From assembly GCF_001570625.1 (NCBI RefSeq), contig NZ_BBQT01000001.1, positions 124,001 through 188,000 on the forward strand: 64,000 bases of DNA, in the 5' to 3' direction. The notes under the pieces were generated by a model. It made no database searches. It was not told the DNA's origin and saw nothing but the letters and a program-made list of their open reading frames with translations. This document shows positions 15,232 to 26,073 of the stretch, in pieces. Position 1 is the stretch's first letter. Every line of letters begins with the position of its first letter. This stretch comes from Syntrophomonas wolfei subsp. methylbutyratica (lineage in GTDB: Bacteria; Bacillota; Syntrophomonadia; Syntrophomonadales; Syntrophomonadaceae). The position numbers and the translations under genes were made by a program.

Positions 15232-17040
15232 TTATAGGTTCTGATTTTGGAAGAACTCTACTACCGCCAGCGCCGCTTTCCGGTTCATTCCCGGAACGGT
15301 TGCTATTTCATCCAGTGAAGCTTCCTTAATTTTGGCCACCGAAGTGAAATGAGCCAGCAGATTATTCTTTCTCTGCTTCCCTATTCCCGGTATTTGGTCC
15401 AGGGCGGAAGACCTGATTTTTTTTGCCCTTCTTTTCCGGTTATATTCAATAGCAAAACGATGAGCTTCATCCCGAAGCCTTTGCAGTAATTGCAGTCCAT
15501 TATCCCGGGCCGCCAATACCAGCGGCTGGCTTTTACCTGGCCGGTATATCTCCTCATTCTTTTCAGCCAAACCAAACATCGGGATATCCAGATTCATTTC
15601 CTGCAAAACTGCTGCCACAGCATTAACTTGCCCTAATCCACCATCGACCAGTATTAAATCCGGCTCAGGCAAAAAAGCCGGATTAGCCTGGCGGGCATTC
15701 TCCAAACGCCTTCTTACGGTTTCAGCCAGTGAGGCGGTATCATTATTCTGTTGAGTTCTGATTTTAAAATGGCGATAAGCCTTTTTTTCCGGCTGGCCTC
15801 CGACAAAAACCACCATAGAGGCCACTGTTTCCTCCCCGGCCAGATGAGATACATCAAAACATTCCAGGCGATTAGGTACAACTTCCAGGTCCAGGACCCG
15901 CGCCAAATGTGAGAGGGCGGAGAACTGCTTATTTTCTTCCCGCTGCTTTTCCTCCAGCAACAAACGAGCATTTTCCAGCAGCATGTTGAGAACCTGTTTC
16001 TTTTCTCCTCTTTGCGGAACCCGGAGTTCTACCCGGTGGGAGACCCTGGATTTCAGCCAGGCCTCCACCAGTTTGGACTCGGAAGGCAGGTGGCTCAAGA
16101 GTATCTCCGGTGGAATATCCGGGTTTTCATCATAATAGTGTTTAATAAAAAATTCCATGGTTTCATTCTCATCTTCTTGGATAGGGCGCTTCAGCCAGAA
16201 GGTATCTTTGGCCACTATCTTTCCCGAACGGACTTTAAAAACCAGGACCAGGTTCTCCTTTTCCCCGCTTAGCATCCCCACCAGGTCCAATTCATAAGGT
16301 GAAGCCAGCTCAATCTTTTGTTTTTCCCCCAACTGGCGCAGGGATTGGATCTGATCCCGCAGGCGAGCGGCTTTTTCGAACTCCAGACTCCTGGCGGCCA
16401 TAGCCATTTCTTTTTCTTTTTCCCGGACTATCTCTTGAAAATCACCCTCCAGAAAAGTGATTAAGGCTTGAACCTTCTGGCTGTATTCTTCTTCTGAAAT
16501 TTCACCGCTGCAAGGAGAGAGGCATTTACCCATGTCGCGGTTGAGACAGGGCCGGCGCCGGGACTTCATAGTCCGGCAACTGCGCAGCCCGAAAACGGCG
16601 TTGAGCAGCTTGAGCGTATCGCGCAAGGAAGTAACATCGGTATAAGGTCCAAAGTAGCGTGATATTCCGTCTTTTTTCTCCCGAGCCAGATAAACCCGCG
16701 GAAATTTGTCAGCGACAGTGACTTTGATGTAAGGATAGCTTTTATCATCGCGCAAATCGATATTATACCTGGGCTTATAGCTTTTTATAAGGTTGTTTTC
16801 CAGAATGAGAGCTTCCATCTCACTGTGGGTGACGATAAAGTCAAAATCACTTACCCAGGCCATCATCGCCTTTACCTTGGGATGCATTCGCTCCGGGGCC
16901 TGAAAATAGGAGCGCATTCGCTGGCGAAGAACCCGGGCTTTTCCTACATAGAGCACCTGCCCCTCCCGATTTTTGAACAAGTATACTCCCGGTTGGAGCG
17001 GCACCTTTTTTAATCTTTCCTTCAGCATCTCATCACCCAT
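15232..17040 (-). CDS. uvrC: Excinuclease ABC subunit C
   Basis: A 602-residue UvrC, the nuclease that makes the 3' and 5' incisions around DNA lesions marked by UvrAB. The GIY-YIG domain is at the N-terminus (GVYLFKNREGQVLYVGKARV). Cys-rich and UVR regions follow ([20 protein letters not shown], near residue 205). The RNase H-like C-terminal nuclease has FDVSHLAGEETVASMVVF and LILVDGGLGQV, and the helix-hairpin-helix pair is at the end (LDQIPGIGKQRKNNLLAHF). The first ATG (17040) and the ATG four codons in are both possible starts. A repeat element separates it from uvrA. Confidence 0.96.
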   Translation of the reverse strand: MGDEMLKERLKKVPLQPGVYLFKNREGQVLYVGKARVLRQRMRSYFQAPERMHPKVKAMMAWVSDFDFIVTHSEMEALILENNLIKSYKPRYNIDLRDDKSYPYIKVTVADKFPRVYLAREKKDGISRYFGPYTDVTSLRDTLKLLNAVFGLRSCRTMKSRRRPCLNRDMGKCLSPCSGEISEEEYSQKVQALITFLEGDFQEIVREKEKEMAMAARSLEFEKAARLRDQIQSLRQLGEKQKIELASPYELDLVGMLSGEKENLVLVFKVRSGKIVAKDTFWLKRPIQEDENETMEFFIKHYYDENPDIPPEILLSHLPSESKLVEAWLKSRVSHRVELRVPQRGEKKQVLNMLLENARLLLEEKQREENKQFSALSHLARVLDLEVVPNRLECFDVSHLAGEETVASMVVFVGGQPEKKAYRHFKIRTQQNNDTASLAETVRRRLENARQANPAFLPEPDLILVDGGLGQVNAVAAVLQEMNLDIPMFGLAEKNEEIYRPGKSQPLVLAARDNGLQLLQRLRDEAHRFAIEYNRKRRAKKIRSSALDQIPGIGKQRKNNLLAHFTSVAKIKEASLDEIATVPGMNRKAALAVVEFFQNQNL

Positions 17041-17066
17041 ACTTCCCTCACCCCATGCCCCCGATT

Positions 17067-17212
17067 CTTGTATAAATATACCGCTCCAGCGTCCTTAATA
17101 GCGACCGAAGGGAGCATCAGTTGTGCCCGACAGGGCGCTTCGCATGGGCAACACCTGCGGCTTGTATATTTATGCAAGCCTTCTATATCAACAGGAGTTT
17201 TACAGTAGAGTC
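17067..17212 (+). repeat. MITE-like dispersed element, copy 5 (internally deleted)
   Basis: Holds the left half of the family (CCGCTCCAGCGTCCTTAATA, GCGCTTCGCATGGGCAACAC) fused to the right end TTTTACAGTAGAGT. The left terminus is missing. Confidence 0.72.
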
Positions 17213-17238
17213 ATAACTAACTCCTGAATACCCCCTAC

Positions 17239-17367
17239 GTCCTCCGTCTTCCGTCATCCGTCCTCCGTCTTCCGCTCCGTCCTCCGTCTTCCGTCATCCG
17301 CCCTGTCATCCGCCTTCCGACCTCCGACTTCCGTCTTCCGCTCCGTCATCCGTCATCCGTCATCCGT
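17239..17367 (-). repeat. CGGAWGA heptanucleotide array 2 (uvrA 3' end)
   Basis: The longest array, about 129 bp. On the minus strand it starts with three exact CGGATGA units at 17366-17346 and goes on with CGGAAGA, CGGAGGA and occasional 5-nt CGGAG units. The third CGGATGA supplies the uvrA stop codon. Confidence 0.88.
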
Positions 17368-20186
17368 AAGGCATCTTGCAAATACTTGCCGGTATAAGAC
17401 AAGGGGTGCTTGGCCAATTCCTCCGGGGTCCCTTCGGCTACAATATAACCGCCTTTTTCCCCGCCTTCCGGCCCCAGGTCGATTATATGGTCAGCGGATT
17501 TGATCATATCCAGGTTATGCTCAATAACCAGTACGGTATTTCCATTATCTACCAATCTGTTTAGTACCGTAAGCAAATGTTTAACATCTTCCTTATGCAA
17601 GCCGGTGGTGGGCTCATCCAATATATACAGGGTCTTGCCGGTCGAACGTTTGGAGAGCTCGGTGGCCAGTTTCACCCGCTGGGCCTCGCCGCCGGAAAGA
17701 CTGGGGGCCGGCTGGCCCAGTTGGATATAACCCAGGCCCACATCCTGCAAGACCTTGAGTTTACGATAAACCCGCGGGATATTTTCGAAAAGCTCCACTG
17801 CTTCATCTACGGTCATTTCCAGTACATCCGCAATAGTTTTACCCCGGTATTTGACCTCCAGGGTCTCCCGGTTATAGCGTTTGCCCTTGCAGACCTCGCA
17901 AGGTATATAAACATCAGGCAGGAAATGCATTTCTATTTTTATTATCCCATCTCCGGAACAGGCCTCGCAGCGTCCTCCCCGCACATTAAAACTGAAGCGT
18001 CCGGGCCGGTAACCGCGCAGGCGTGCTTCTCCCGTATGGGAAAACAGCTCCCGGATACCATCGAAAGCCCCGGTATAAGTAGCCGGATTGGAACGGGGAG
18101 TGCGTCCGATAGGGGACTGGTCAATATTTATTACCTTATCGATATTTTCCATCCCTTCCATCTGCCTATAACTGCCGGGACGATGCCGGCCTCCATGCAG
18201 TTCCTTCATCAAAGCAGGGTAGATTATATCCTCCACCAAAGTACTTTTGCCGGAACCTGAGACACCGGTAATAAGCACCAGTTGGCCCAGGGGAATGGCG
18301 ACTTCAATCTCTTTCAGGTTATGCTCCGCCGCCCCTTTCAGCAGCAGTTTTTGCCCGTTTCCTGCACGCCGCCGTGAGGGAATGGCTATTTCCAGTTTTC
18401 CGGCCAGGTATTGGCCGGTCAGCGATTCTTCCGCAGCCATAATGTCTTCCAGCCGTCCTGCGGCCACTACCTGTCCTCCATGTATGCCGGCCCGGGGGCC
18501 GATATCCACAATATAATCCGCCGTTCTAATCGTATCTTCATCATGTTCCACTACGATTACCGTATTTCCTAAATCCCGCAGCCGCTTCAGCGTAGCCAGC
18601 AGGCGATCGTTGTCGCGGGGATGCAGTCCGATACTTGGTTCATCCAGCACATAGAGAACCCCTACCAGGCTGGACCCCACCTGGGTGGCCAGGCGGATGC
18701 GCTGGGCTTCACCCCCGGAAAGACTCCCCGCTGCCCGGTCCAGGGTCAGGTAATCCAGCCCCACATCCACCAGAAAAGTCAGCCTTTCCCGGATTTCTTT
18801 TATCACCTGCCGGGCAATAAACAAGTCCCTCTCGTTCAGCTCCAATTGGCGGAAAAAATCCAGGGCATCCCTTACGGAAAAAGCGGTAACCTGGTTGATG
18901 TTCTTTTCCCCCAGCAATACCCATAAAATTTCGGAGCGCAGCCGCTTTCCCCCGCAGGCCGGGCAGAGGGTGGAACTCATATATCTTTCGATATCTTCCC
19001 GGGCCGCCTCGGATTTGGTCTCGTGGTAACGGCGCTTAAGATTGTTGAAGACCCCCTCGTAACTGGAGCGAAAGCTGCCGGTTTCTCCGTAAGAATTGGT
19101 ATAAACTATCTCAAAGCGCTCCTTACCGTTTCCATATAAAATAGTTTTAATTTGTTTGGAGCTCAACTCCTTTAAAGGACTATCTACAGGGATATTATTC
19201 CTGGCCGCCATAGCCGCCAGTATCTGGTTATAATAAGTGTGAAAGTTCCTGGACCAGGGGATTACCGCCCCCTGCTCCAGGCTCTTGTTCATATCCAGCA
19301 GCAAATCCGGGTCAATTTCCCGTTTCTCCCCCAACCCATCGCATTCCGGGCAGGCCCCGAAGGGACTGTTGAAGGAAAACATGCGGGGACTGAGCTCCGG
19401 CAGGCTGAACCCACATTCCGGACAGGCAAATTCCCGGCTGAAGAGAATTTCTTCCTCATTGCCATCTTCCTGGAGCAAGCGGGCTTTAACTATACCCTCT
19501 CCCAGTTCGAAAGCCAGCTCCAGGGATTCCGCCAGGCGGCTCCTGATGCCCTCTTTCAGCACCAGGCGATCAACCACCGCAGCGATATCATGCTTCTGGT
19601 TTTTAGCCAGAACAATCTCCTCATCGGCCGTGTACTCGAAGCCATCCACCAGCACCCTTACGAAACCGTCCCGGAAGAGGTTCTCCAAGACTTTCTTATG
19701 CTCCCCCTTTTGCCCTTTGATAATGGGCGCGAGCAGTTTGAGCCGGCTTCCGGCAGGCAGGGCGAGCAAACTATCCACTACCTGGTCCACCGTCTGTTTT
19801 TTGATGGGCTGCCGGCAATGGGGACAATGCGGTTTCCCCACCCGGGCAAAGAGCAGGCGCAGGTAATCATAGATTTCGGTCACCGTCCCCACCGTGGAAC
19901 GGGGATTATTGGAGGTGGATTTCTGGTCAATGGAAATGGAAGGAGAAAGCCCTTCGATATGGTCAATATCCGGCTTGTCCATTTGCCCCAGAAACTGCCG
20001 GGCATAGGTGGAAAGCGACTCCACATAACGCCTCTGTCCCTCGCTGTATATGGTATCGAAAGCCAGGCTGCTTTTGCCCGAGCCCGATACTCCGGTAAAT
20101 ACCACCAGCTTATCCCGCGGTATCTCCAGGTCAATGTTCTTCAAATTATGCTCCCGCGCACCTTTTATTATAATGCGGTTTTTCAT
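17346..20186 (-). CDS. uvrA: Excinuclease ABC subunit A
   Basis: A 946-residue UvrA, the damage-recognising ATPase of nucleotide excision repair. The two ABC modules have Walker [16 protein letters not shown] (near residue 31) and [15 protein letters not shown] (near 640), signatures [19 protein letters not shown] and [19 protein letters not shown], and zinc modules CPHC...CPECGF and CEAC...CEVC. The ATG overlaps the uvrB stop by four bases, so the pair is one operon. The conserved protein ends at YTGKYLQ; the final RMTDDG and stop are in the heptamer array. Confidence 0.97.
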   Translation of the reverse strand: MKNRIIIKGAREHNLKNIDLEIPRDKLVVFTGVSGSGKSSLAFDTIYSEGQRRYVESLSTYARQFLGQMDKPDIDHIEGLSPSISIDQKSTSNNPRSTVGTVTEIYDYLRLLFARVGKPHCPHCRQPIKKQTVDQVVDSLLALPAGSRLKLLAPIIKGQKGEHKKVLENLFRDGFVRVLVDGFEYTADEEIVLAKNQKHDIAAVVDRLVLKEGIRSRLAESLELAFELGEGIVKARLLQEDGNEEEILFSREFACPECGFSLPELSPRMFSFNSPFGACPECDGLGEKREIDPDLLLDMNKSLEQGAVIPWSRNFHTYYNQILAAMAARNNIPVDSPLKELSSKQIKTILYGNGKERFEIVYTNSYGETGSFRSSYEGVFNNLKRRYHETKSEAAREDIERYMSSTLCPACGGKRLRSEILWVLLGEKNINQVTAFSVRDALDFFRQLELNERDLFIARQVIKEIRERLTFLVDVGLDYLTLDRAAGSLSGGEAQRIRLATQVGSSLVGVLYVLDEPSIGLHPRDNDRLLATLKRLRDLGNTVIVVEHDEDTIRTADYIVDIGPRAGIHGGQVVAAGRLEDIMAAEESLTGQYLAGKLEIAIPSRRRAGNGQKLLLKGAAEHNLKEIEVAIPLGQLVLITGVSGSGKSTLVEDIIYPALMKELHGGRHRPGSYRQMEGMENIDKVINIDQSPIGRTPRSNPATYTGAFDGIRELFSHTGEARLRGYRPGRFSFNVRGGRCEACSGDGIIKIEMHFLPDVYIPCEVCKGKRYNRETLEVKYRGKTIADVLEMTVDEAVELFENIPRVYRKLKVLQDVGLGYIQLGQPAPSLSGGEAQRVKLATELSKRSTGKTLYILDEPTTGLHKEDVKHLLTVLNRLVDNGNTVLVIEHNLDMIKSADHIIDLGPEGGEKGGYIVAEGTPEELAKHPLSYTGKYLQDALRMTDDG

Positions 20187-22180
20187 CTTTTCCCCCGTCT
20201 CCTGCTTTTCTTGACCGGTTGCTGCAACTCCCGAATACTGTCCCGTAAGCGGGCGGCCTTTTCAAATTCCAGGTTTTCTGCCGCCCGGTACATATCGGCC
20301 TCCATTTCCCGCAAGAGCTTTTCCCTCTCCTCCCGGGGCATTTTTTGAAAATCGCGGATATCGTATTCCACCGCTTCTTCGGCAATAGTTGCTTCTACCG
20401 GAGCATATATGGCCTTCCTGATGCTTTCCGGAGTAATATGGTGTTCCCGGTTATACTCCAGTTGTTTTAAACGGCGGCGGTTGGTTTCATCTATAGCCGA
20501 CTTCATTGAGGGGGTGATTTCATCCGCATACATTATCACCTTGCCCTCAACATTGCGGGCGGCCCGGCCGATAGTCTGAACCAGCGAGCGGGCTGAACGA
20601 AGAAATCCCTCTTTATCAGCATCGAGTATGGCTACCAGGGCCACTTCCGGCAGATCCAGACCTTCCCGCAGCAGGTTTATCCCCACCAAAACATCAAAAA
20701 CTCCGCTGCGTAATTCTCTCAAAATCTCCAACCTTTGCAGGGCGTCTATGTCCGAATGCATATAACGCACCTTCAAACCTGTATCAGCCAAATAATCCGT
20801 CAGGTCTTCCGCCATCCTCTTGGTCAGGGTGGTTATCAGAACCCGGTAACCCTTATCCACCACCGCCCGGGCCTCAGCCATAAGGTCATCTATCTGATTC
20901 TGGCTGCTCCTGACCTCCACCTCCGGGTCAACCAGTCCGGTCGGGCGGATAATCTGCTCACTCACCTGTACGCTATGCTGTAATTCATAATCAGCCGGGG
21001 TGGCACTGACATAAATCACCTGATTAACCTTCTCCTGAAATTCAGCAAACTTTAAAGGCCGGTTGTCCAGAGCGGAAGGCAGGCGGAAGCCAAAATCCAC
21101 CAGGTTTTGCTTGCGGGAGCGATCTCCCTCGTACATACCTCGAATCTGGGGCACGCCAATATGGGACTCATCGATAAAGAGCAGGAAATCATCCGGGAAA
21201 AAGTCCAGCAAGGTATAGGGCGGCTCCCCAGGGGCTCGTCCCGTAATATAACGCGAATAATTTTCAATCCCCTTGCAATAACCTATCTCTCTTATCATTT
21301 CCAAATCATAACGGGTCCTCTGCTCCAGCCTCTGCGCCTCCAGCAGCTTGCCTTCCATTTTGAAACGGGCCAACTGCTGCGCCAATTCTTCTTCGATTTG
21401 CCCGGCGGCCTCCAGCATGCGTTCCCGGGTGGTGACAAAATGGGAAGCAGGAAATATCATGCTATGCAAACGGCGGCCTATGATTTCCCCGCTCAAGGGG
21501 TTAAATTCGATAATACGATCGATTTCATCGCCGAAAAACTCCACCCGGAGAGCATTCTCATTGGAGGAGGCGGGAAATATCTCCACCACATCCCCGCGAG
21601 CCCGGAAGTTCCCCCGGAAAAACGAAAAATCATTGCGTTCATAATGGTTGTCCACCAAACGGCGTAAAAGATCATCCCGGGCTATTTCCATTCCGGGACG
21701 CAGCGATACCGCCAGGGAGTAGTAATCCTCCGGAGCACCCAGGCCATAAATACAGGAAACGCTGGCTACTATTATCACATCGCGCCTCTCTAAAACGGCA
21801 GCCGTAGCCGAATGGCGAAGCTTGTCTATCTCATCATTAATAGAGGAATCCTTTTCAATATAGGTGTCAGTCTGGGGAACATAAGCCTCCGGCTGGTAAT
21901 AATCATAGTAGCTAATAAAATACTCCACGGCATTATCCGGGAAAAACTGCTTGAACTCGGAATAAAGCTGGCCGGCCAGGGTTTTATTAGGGGCCATAAC
22001 CAGGGCCGGTCGCTGCAGCTCTTCTATAATCCGGGCCATAGTAAAGGTCTTACCGGAACCGGTTACTCCCAAGAGGGTCTGGTCACGAAATCCTGCCGCC
22101 ACTCCGTCCAGAAGCAGCTTTATCGCCTGGGGCTGGTCTCCGGTCGCTTGATAGGATGAATGCAATTTAAACTCCCGCAT
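20183..22180 (-). CDS. uvrB: Excinuclease ABC subunit B
   Basis: A 665-residue UvrB helicase that receives DNA from UvrA and recruits UvrC. Walker A is [17 protein letters not shown] (near residue 33), the beta-hairpin region is [13 protein letters not shown], later helicase motifs include [16 protein letters not shown] and QTIGRAARN, and the C-terminal UVR domain is [17 protein letters not shown]. The start is the ATG at 22180, with AAAGGGGG upstream. A longer frame begins 12 codons earlier but has no better site. It overlaps the preceding ATPase gene by 14 bp and uvrA by four. Confidence 0.97.
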   Translation of the reverse strand: MREFKLHSSYQATGDQPQAIKLLLDGVAAGFRDQTLLGVTGSGKTFTMARIIEELQRPALVMAPNKTLAGQLYSEFKQFFPDNAVEYFISYYDYYQPEAYVPQTDTYIEKDSSINDEIDKLRHSATAAVLERRDVIIVASVSCIYGLGAPEDYYSLAVSLRPGMEIARDDLLRRLVDNHYERNDFSFFRGNFRARGDVVEIFPASSNENALRVEFFGDEIDRIIEFNPLSGEIIGRRLHSMIFPASHFVTTRERMLEAAGQIEEELAQQLARFKMEGKLLEAQRLEQRTRYDLEMIREIGYCKGIENYSRYITGRAPGEPPYTLLDFFPDDFLLFIDESHIGVPQIRGMYEGDRSRKQNLVDFGFRLPSALDNRPLKFAEFQEKVNQVIYVSATPADYELQHSVQVSEQIIRPTGLVDPEVEVRSSQNQIDDLMAEARAVVDKGYRVLITTLTKRMAEDLTDYLADTGLKVRYMHSDIDALQRLEILRELRSGVFDVLVGINLLREGLDLPEVALVAILDADKEGFLRSARSLVQTIGRAARNVEGKVIMYADEITPSMKSAIDETNRRRLKQLEYNREHHITPESIRKAIYAPVEATIAEEAVEYDIRDFQKMPREEREKLLREMEADMYRAAENLEFEKAARLRDSIRELQQPVKKSRRRGKR

Positions 22181-23291
22181 AATATAACCCCCTTTCAATG
22201 CCACTATAAAAAACACTTGGAGGCTCAGAACCCAACTCTTGCTCTATCTCCATTCTTTTCTTATCGACAGAATCATAGTCCATATAGCTCGCATTAATCT
22301 TTTTAATCTTTTTTACCGCCAGGCCGGCATTCTCCAGTTCATCTTGCACCTGCAAGAGCATGGCTTCATGGTTGCGGTAAGCCTGGCTGTTTTTCATCCC
22401 CAGCAGTCTGCAGTCATAATCATTGAGACATTTTCCCAGGTCCACCAGCAGGTCGCAGGGTTTCAGCTTAATCTCCATCTCCCCGATATCTATCAAAGCC
22501 GTCTGGGAACTGGTGATTATCACCATCAATAGCCTTTCCGGCTCCAACCCAGAGTGATAATATTCCAGGAACTGCCCCTTTTCTGCTGCCTTGCGGGCCA
22601 ACTCCGCAATCATGGTCGATTTCCCGCAGCCCTCAGGTCCCTTGAAAATATACCTTTTCCGGCAGGGGGTACTGAGTTCCTCCATATAGCTGATTATACC
22701 GTCAGCAGTCACCGCATTGGCAAAATAATGTCTTTCCCGTACTTCTTCCTCTGCCAGGCGGGCTTCGAGCTCCTGAAAAATCTGATTGAATTTGCTGTTG
22801 TCCAGTTGGCGAGCGGTTAGCTGTCTTAGCTCTTCCCTGGTCTGGATAACGCTTTTTAAAATATTATAGGCTTTGCTATGGTGCTTTTCTACTCTTTGCA
22901 CCAGTTCCAAAATCTCCCGGCTCTTTTCGGCTGCCGCATTTCTATCCCGATAATCTTCCAAATTGATTATTTCCGCTCTCCCTGCGGGATAGCCGGGGTC
23001 AATGGTAATAGGCAGACTGCCATTAACTACCGCCGCCTCCACTTGGGGTAAGTATATTCCCTCCGGATTAAGCGGATTCAGGGCTGACAACCATACCTCC
23101 ACTTCATAACCCTGTTCGGCCATGGATTGACCCAGAAGCCGCAAAAAGCTGGATTTCCCCGTGCCGGCGGGACCTTTCAAAATAAAAATTTTCTGCAGCC
23201 CCGCCAGCAGTTCCGGCATAAAGCTGCAGTAACCTCCGGCAGTATTGCTGCTAGTAAAAACATAACGAACTTTTCCCTGCTTGCCCAGCAT
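22167..23291 (-). CDS. Double P-loop ATPase of the PRK06851 type
   Basis: A 374-residue protein with two P-loop modules: [20 protein letters not shown] near residue 35 and [20 protein letters not shown] near residue 215. It resembles clostridial and bacillar ATPases of unknown function known as the PRK06851 family. I start at the ATG at 23291 because GGGGAG lies eight bases upstream. The open frame extends 135 codons further, but that part crosses the palindromic repeats and reads as low-quality sequence. The 14-bp overlap with uvrB suggests co-transcription; a role in repair is only a guess. Confidence 0.72.
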   Translation of the reverse strand: MLGKQGKVRYVFTSSNTAGGYCSFMPELLAGLQKIFILKGPAGTGKSSFLRLLGQSMAEQGYEVEVWLSALNPLNPEGIYLPQVEAAVVNGSLPITIDPGYPAGRAEIINLEDYRDRNAAAEKSREILELVQRVEKHHSKAYNILKSVIQTREELRQLTARQLDNSKFNQIFQELEARLAEEEVRERHYFANAVTADGIISYMEELSTPCRKRYIFKGPEGCGKSTMIAELARKAAEKGQFLEYYHSGLEPERLLMVIITSSQTALIDIGEMEIKLKPCDLLVDLGKCLNDYDCRLLGMKNSQAYRNHEAMLLQVQDELENAGLAVKKIKKINASYMDYDSVDKKRMEIEQELGSEPPSVFYSGIERGLYYAGV

Positions 23292-23368
23292 AAACAACTC
23301 TCCCCATGCCAGTTTTTTTAGTCTATTCATTTTGCATCCAAAGTGTGAACAATTAGTAAGGAAAGTCG

Positions 23369-23455
23369 ACAGGCAAGGGGACGGTTCTTTTGCCTGCTTC
23401 CTTTTATTATTTATCCCCAACCCAGGCAGGCAAGAGAACCGTCCCCTTGCCTGCC
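23369..23455. repeat. Palindromic GGGGACGGTTCT elements, inverted pair
   Basis: One copy at 23370-23396 (CAGGCAAGGGGACGGTTCTT... TTGCCTG) and one in reverse at 23427-23454. Together they form a larger inverted repeat between the MinJ-like stop (23461) and the ATPase gene. Confidence 0.75.
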
Positions 23456-23460
23456 CAGTG

Positions 23461-24666
23461 TTATTTGAATTTCTCCCATATTTTTTGCAAAATTTCAAAT
23501 ACATTATCTTCTTGCCAGAGTAAATACCTGCGGTTATAGGGGTCGGGAGCAGGGATGATACCCAGCTCTCTTCCTGATTTTTGCTCCAATTGACATGGCA
23601 TTCTTTTCCCTTCACGCAAAACCTCCAGGCAAACCCGGCCCTGCGAGCGCTCCCATTCTGTTTCCAGGCCGAATAAGCTCCGCAGTTCCTGGTCATTGAC
23701 CGTCAATATAATATCCCGGGATCTTATTCCCGCCCGGTCAGCCGCCGTTCCCGGGCTCACATCCAGAACCATCACTCCAGATCCGCTTTGCAGGTACAGG
23801 GGTGGCTTTCGCCTTTCTTCCCGCTGTCCTAACCATATTACCAGTTCGTGGCCCAGGGGACCGAACAGAGCGGCGGCCAGGCCCAAAGCCTCCCAACGCG
23901 AGGCCCCCAGAGCCAACAAAAGCAGAATCAAACTGAAAGCAAAAAGCTTTCCCGCCGAATGACGGATTCGTCGCGCCGGGGTAGTGGTAGTAGTTATTTC
24001 CCCGTAACCCAGAATAGCTAAAACCGGGAGCAGGGCATAAGTTTGATCCGGCGATACCGCAGGATAGTCTTTTAGTAAAGGCCACCAGGCCGGCATATCT
24101 ATTCCACTGCCGGGTTCAATCATACCAACACCGATTAAGGCTACCAGAGGAATAGGCCAGAATTTTTGCAGGTTAAAACCTCCCTGAACCGTGCCGTCTT
24201 TTTTAACATAAATCGGAGAAGGATGAAATTTTCCATCGAGCAGGATGAGCATACTTTCAACCATATGCAGCACGGCAATCAAACCCATCAAATGCGGGAC
24301 ATTGATTTCCGGATAGCCGGTAAGCAGGCTGAACAGGGAAAGTATTCCTCCGGCATAAGCAAAGCACAAAAAGCGGGGATTAATGAACATTAGAAGGATA
24401 GCCAGCAGCCATAGCTGCGCTATTCCTATGTTGTTGAGGTTAATGCCCAATATAACCAGCAGTATGCTTCCCATTCCTCCCCCCAGAAGCCCCAGGAAGC
24501 TTGATAGTAAAGCTGCCTTCCAGCAGCTTTGGCGTCCATTATCCAAAATCCGCCCGGAAAGCTTATCCATGCGTCTATATTGCCAGGCTACAATCATAAA
24601 AAGAAAGAGGTATATTAAAAGAAAAAGAGGCGAAGTAAATGTAGTTACAAAAACTCGCCCCATCAT
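23461..24666 (-). CDS. MinJ-like membrane protein with PDZ domain
   Basis: A protein of about 401 residues with seven or eight predicted membrane segments (LFLLIYLFLFMIVAW, SSFLGLLGGGMGSILLVILG, FWPIPLVALIGVGMI and others) and a C-terminal PDZ domain (GSGVMVLDVSPGTAADRAGI, then SRDIILTVNDQELRS). This layout and its place beside ctpB and ftsEX match B. subtilis MinJ, which bridges DivIVA and MinD at division sites. The ATG-ATG at 24666 has only a weak ribosome site. A CTG at 24693 in the same frame has AGGAG eight bases upstream and would add LEQSLAVLE, giving an N-terminus more like MinJ. Confidence 0.75.
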   Translation of the reverse strand: MMGRVFVTTFTSPLFLLIYLFLFMIVAWQYRRMDKLSGRILDNGRQSCWKAALLSSFLGLLGGGMGSILLVILGINLNNIGIAQLWLLAILLMFINPRFLCFAYAGGILSLFSLLTGYPEINVPHLMGLIAVLHMVESMLILLDGKFHPSPIYVKKDGTVQGGFNLQKFWPIPLVALIGVGMIEPGSGIDMPAWWPLLKDYPAVSPDQTYALLPVLAILGYGEITTTTTPARRIRHSAGKLFAFSLILLLLALGASRWEALGLAAALFGPLGHELVIWLGQREERRKPPLYLQSGSGVMVLDVSPGTAADRAGIRSRDIILTVNDQELRSLFGLETEWERSQGRVCLEVLREGKRMPCQLEQKSGRELGIIPAPDPYNRRYLLWQEDNVFEILQKIWEKFK

Positions 24667-24710
24667 CTCTAAAACAGCTAATGATTGTTCCAGTCAAACC
24701 ACTCCTTTTA

Positions 24711-25877
24711 TCAAGAAGCCTTGCTTACCGGCCCGGCTATCTGCTGTTTCACTATCTCCAGAGCCTTTTGCAGCTGCCGATCCTCTTCGCTATTAGTCTC
24801 ATTTTTAACCGGGAAGTCCGGGGTTATGCCAATTTCGTTTATATCCGTACCATCAGGAGTAAAGTACTTCTGAGTAGTCAGCTTCAAGGCTCCCCCATTG
24901 CCTAGAGGATAAACTGTCTGTACCAGACCTTTGCCATAAGTTTTTTCCCCTACCAGCAAGGCCCGTTTATTATCCTGTAAGGCTCCGGCCAAAATTTCTG
25001 AAGCACTGGCGCTATCACCGTTTACCATTACTGCCAGCGGAATATCCAACTTGCCATGACCGGCCTTGTGTACGGTTTTATTGCCTTTGCGGTCGACTAC
25101 ACTTACAACTTCCTGCCCATCCAAAAAAATTGAGGCTATGGCAATGGACGCATCAAAATCGCCTCCCCCATTGTTACGCAGGTCTAAGATCAGGCCCTCG
25201 ATTTTTTTCTCCTCCAACAGCTCATCTATACTCTCTTTCATCTCCTCGGCGGAATGTGAGTGGAACTGGTTGAGTCCAATATAACCGATACGGGGCTTTT
25301 CACTAATTATCTTGTCTTCCACCGAAGGAACATTAATTATCTCACGGATTATGCGAAAATCGTATTCTTTCTTATCTGATTCCCGGTATACTCCCAGGAG
25401 CAATTGGGTCCCGGGGTCACCCCGCATCAAATGTACCGCGTCATCTGTGCTCATATTCAACGCGCTCTTGTTTTCGATGCGCAGAATAATATCCCCATGT
25501 TTTACCCCCTCCCTATAAGCTGGAGTATCCTTTATGGGTGATACTATTTTCAGGCGGCCTTCATTGTCCTGTAGAACATAAACCCCAATTCCTCCGAACT
25601 CCGCTTCCAACCTTTCTCTGAGGTCCTTCCAGGTTTGCTTATCCAGGTATTTGGAATAAGGGTCATGCATGGAATCAACTATCCCCGCCGTTGCCCCTTG
25701 AATAAGCTGGCTGCTGTTTACTTCATAGAGAGCCTGGCTCTTAACCAGCCCCAATACGCTGATAAGAGTGCTTATACCGGCGGCATTGGTAATGTAAACA
25801 TACAAAAGGCCAGCCACAACCAGCATTCCCAGCAGCGCAAAAAAAGTCTTAAAACTATTTACCAATCGGCTTCTCAA
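24711..25877 (-). CDS. ctpB: Carboxy-terminal processing protease CtpB (S41)
   Basis: A 388-residue exported serine protease. One N-terminal membrane anchor (TFFALLGMLVVAGLLYVYI) is followed by a PDZ domain (GIGVYVLQDNEGRLKIVSPI through SALNMSTDDAVHLMRG). The S41 core has the serine in VNGDSASASEILAGAL and the lysine in GEKTYGKGLVQ. In B. subtilis CtpB cleaves SpoIVFA to activate SigK in sporulation. The start is a TTG at 25877; GGTGGAG is very close to it, so the start is not certain. It is the first gene after a terminator and has its own likely promoter. Confidence 0.92.
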   Translation of the reverse strand: MRSRLVNSFKTFFALLGMLVVAGLLYVYITNAAGISTLISVLGLVKSQALYEVNSSQLIQGATAGIVDSMHDPYSKYLDKQTWKDLRERLEAEFGGIGVYVLQDNEGRLKIVSPIKDTPAYREGVKHGDIILRIENKSALNMSTDDAVHLMRGDPGTQLLLGVYRESDKKEYDFRIIREIINVPSVEDKIISEKPRIGYIGLNQFHSHSAEEMKESIDELLEEKKIEGLILDLRNNGGGDFDASIAIASIFLDGQEVVSVVDRKGNKTVHKAGHGKLDIPLAVMVNGDSASASEILAGALQDNKRALLVGEKTYGKGLVQTVYPLGNGGALKLTTQKYFTPDGTDINEIGITPDFPVKNETNSEEDRQLQKALEIVKQQIAGPVSKAS

Positions 25878-25916
25878 TTCTCCACCACCATATGCAATTA
25901 TATTTTAAAACTACAT

Positions 25917-25945
25917 TTAATATGTTACTTCATTAGACAGTTCAA
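25917..25945 (-). promoter_or_regulatory. Likely sigma-A promoter of ctpB
   Basis: On the minus strand TTGAAC, a 17-bp spacer and TATTAA, about 40 bp upstream of the ctpB start and after the terminator of the preceding gene. Confidence 0.5.
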
Positions 25946-26013
25946 TACAATCTTTACGAAAGCTTAGAGATGAAGGATTTAGACCCCAGCTTAACATATA
26001 TTAGCGCACAAGT

Positions 26014-26043
26014 AAAAACGGCGGGAGTCCATACTCCTGCCGT
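26014..26043 (-). terminator. Terminator of the M23 peptidase gene
   Basis: An 11-bp stem (ACGGCAGGAGT/ACTCCCGCCGT on the minus strand, one G-U pair) with a four-base loop is followed by TTTTT. It lies 56 bp after the stop at 26100. Confidence 0.85.
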
Positions 26044-26073
26044 TCCCAATAAGCTTTTATGTCTAATAAAATC

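Noticed and set aside
17239-17367. CRISPR array
   Set aside because: The units are 7 nt with no spacers and no cas genes; it is a simple tandem repeat.
19239-20348. 369-codon plus-strand open frame opposite uvrA, and a 193-codon one nearby
   Set aside because: Shadow of the strongly biased third positions of uvrA; no ribosome site, no recognisable domain.
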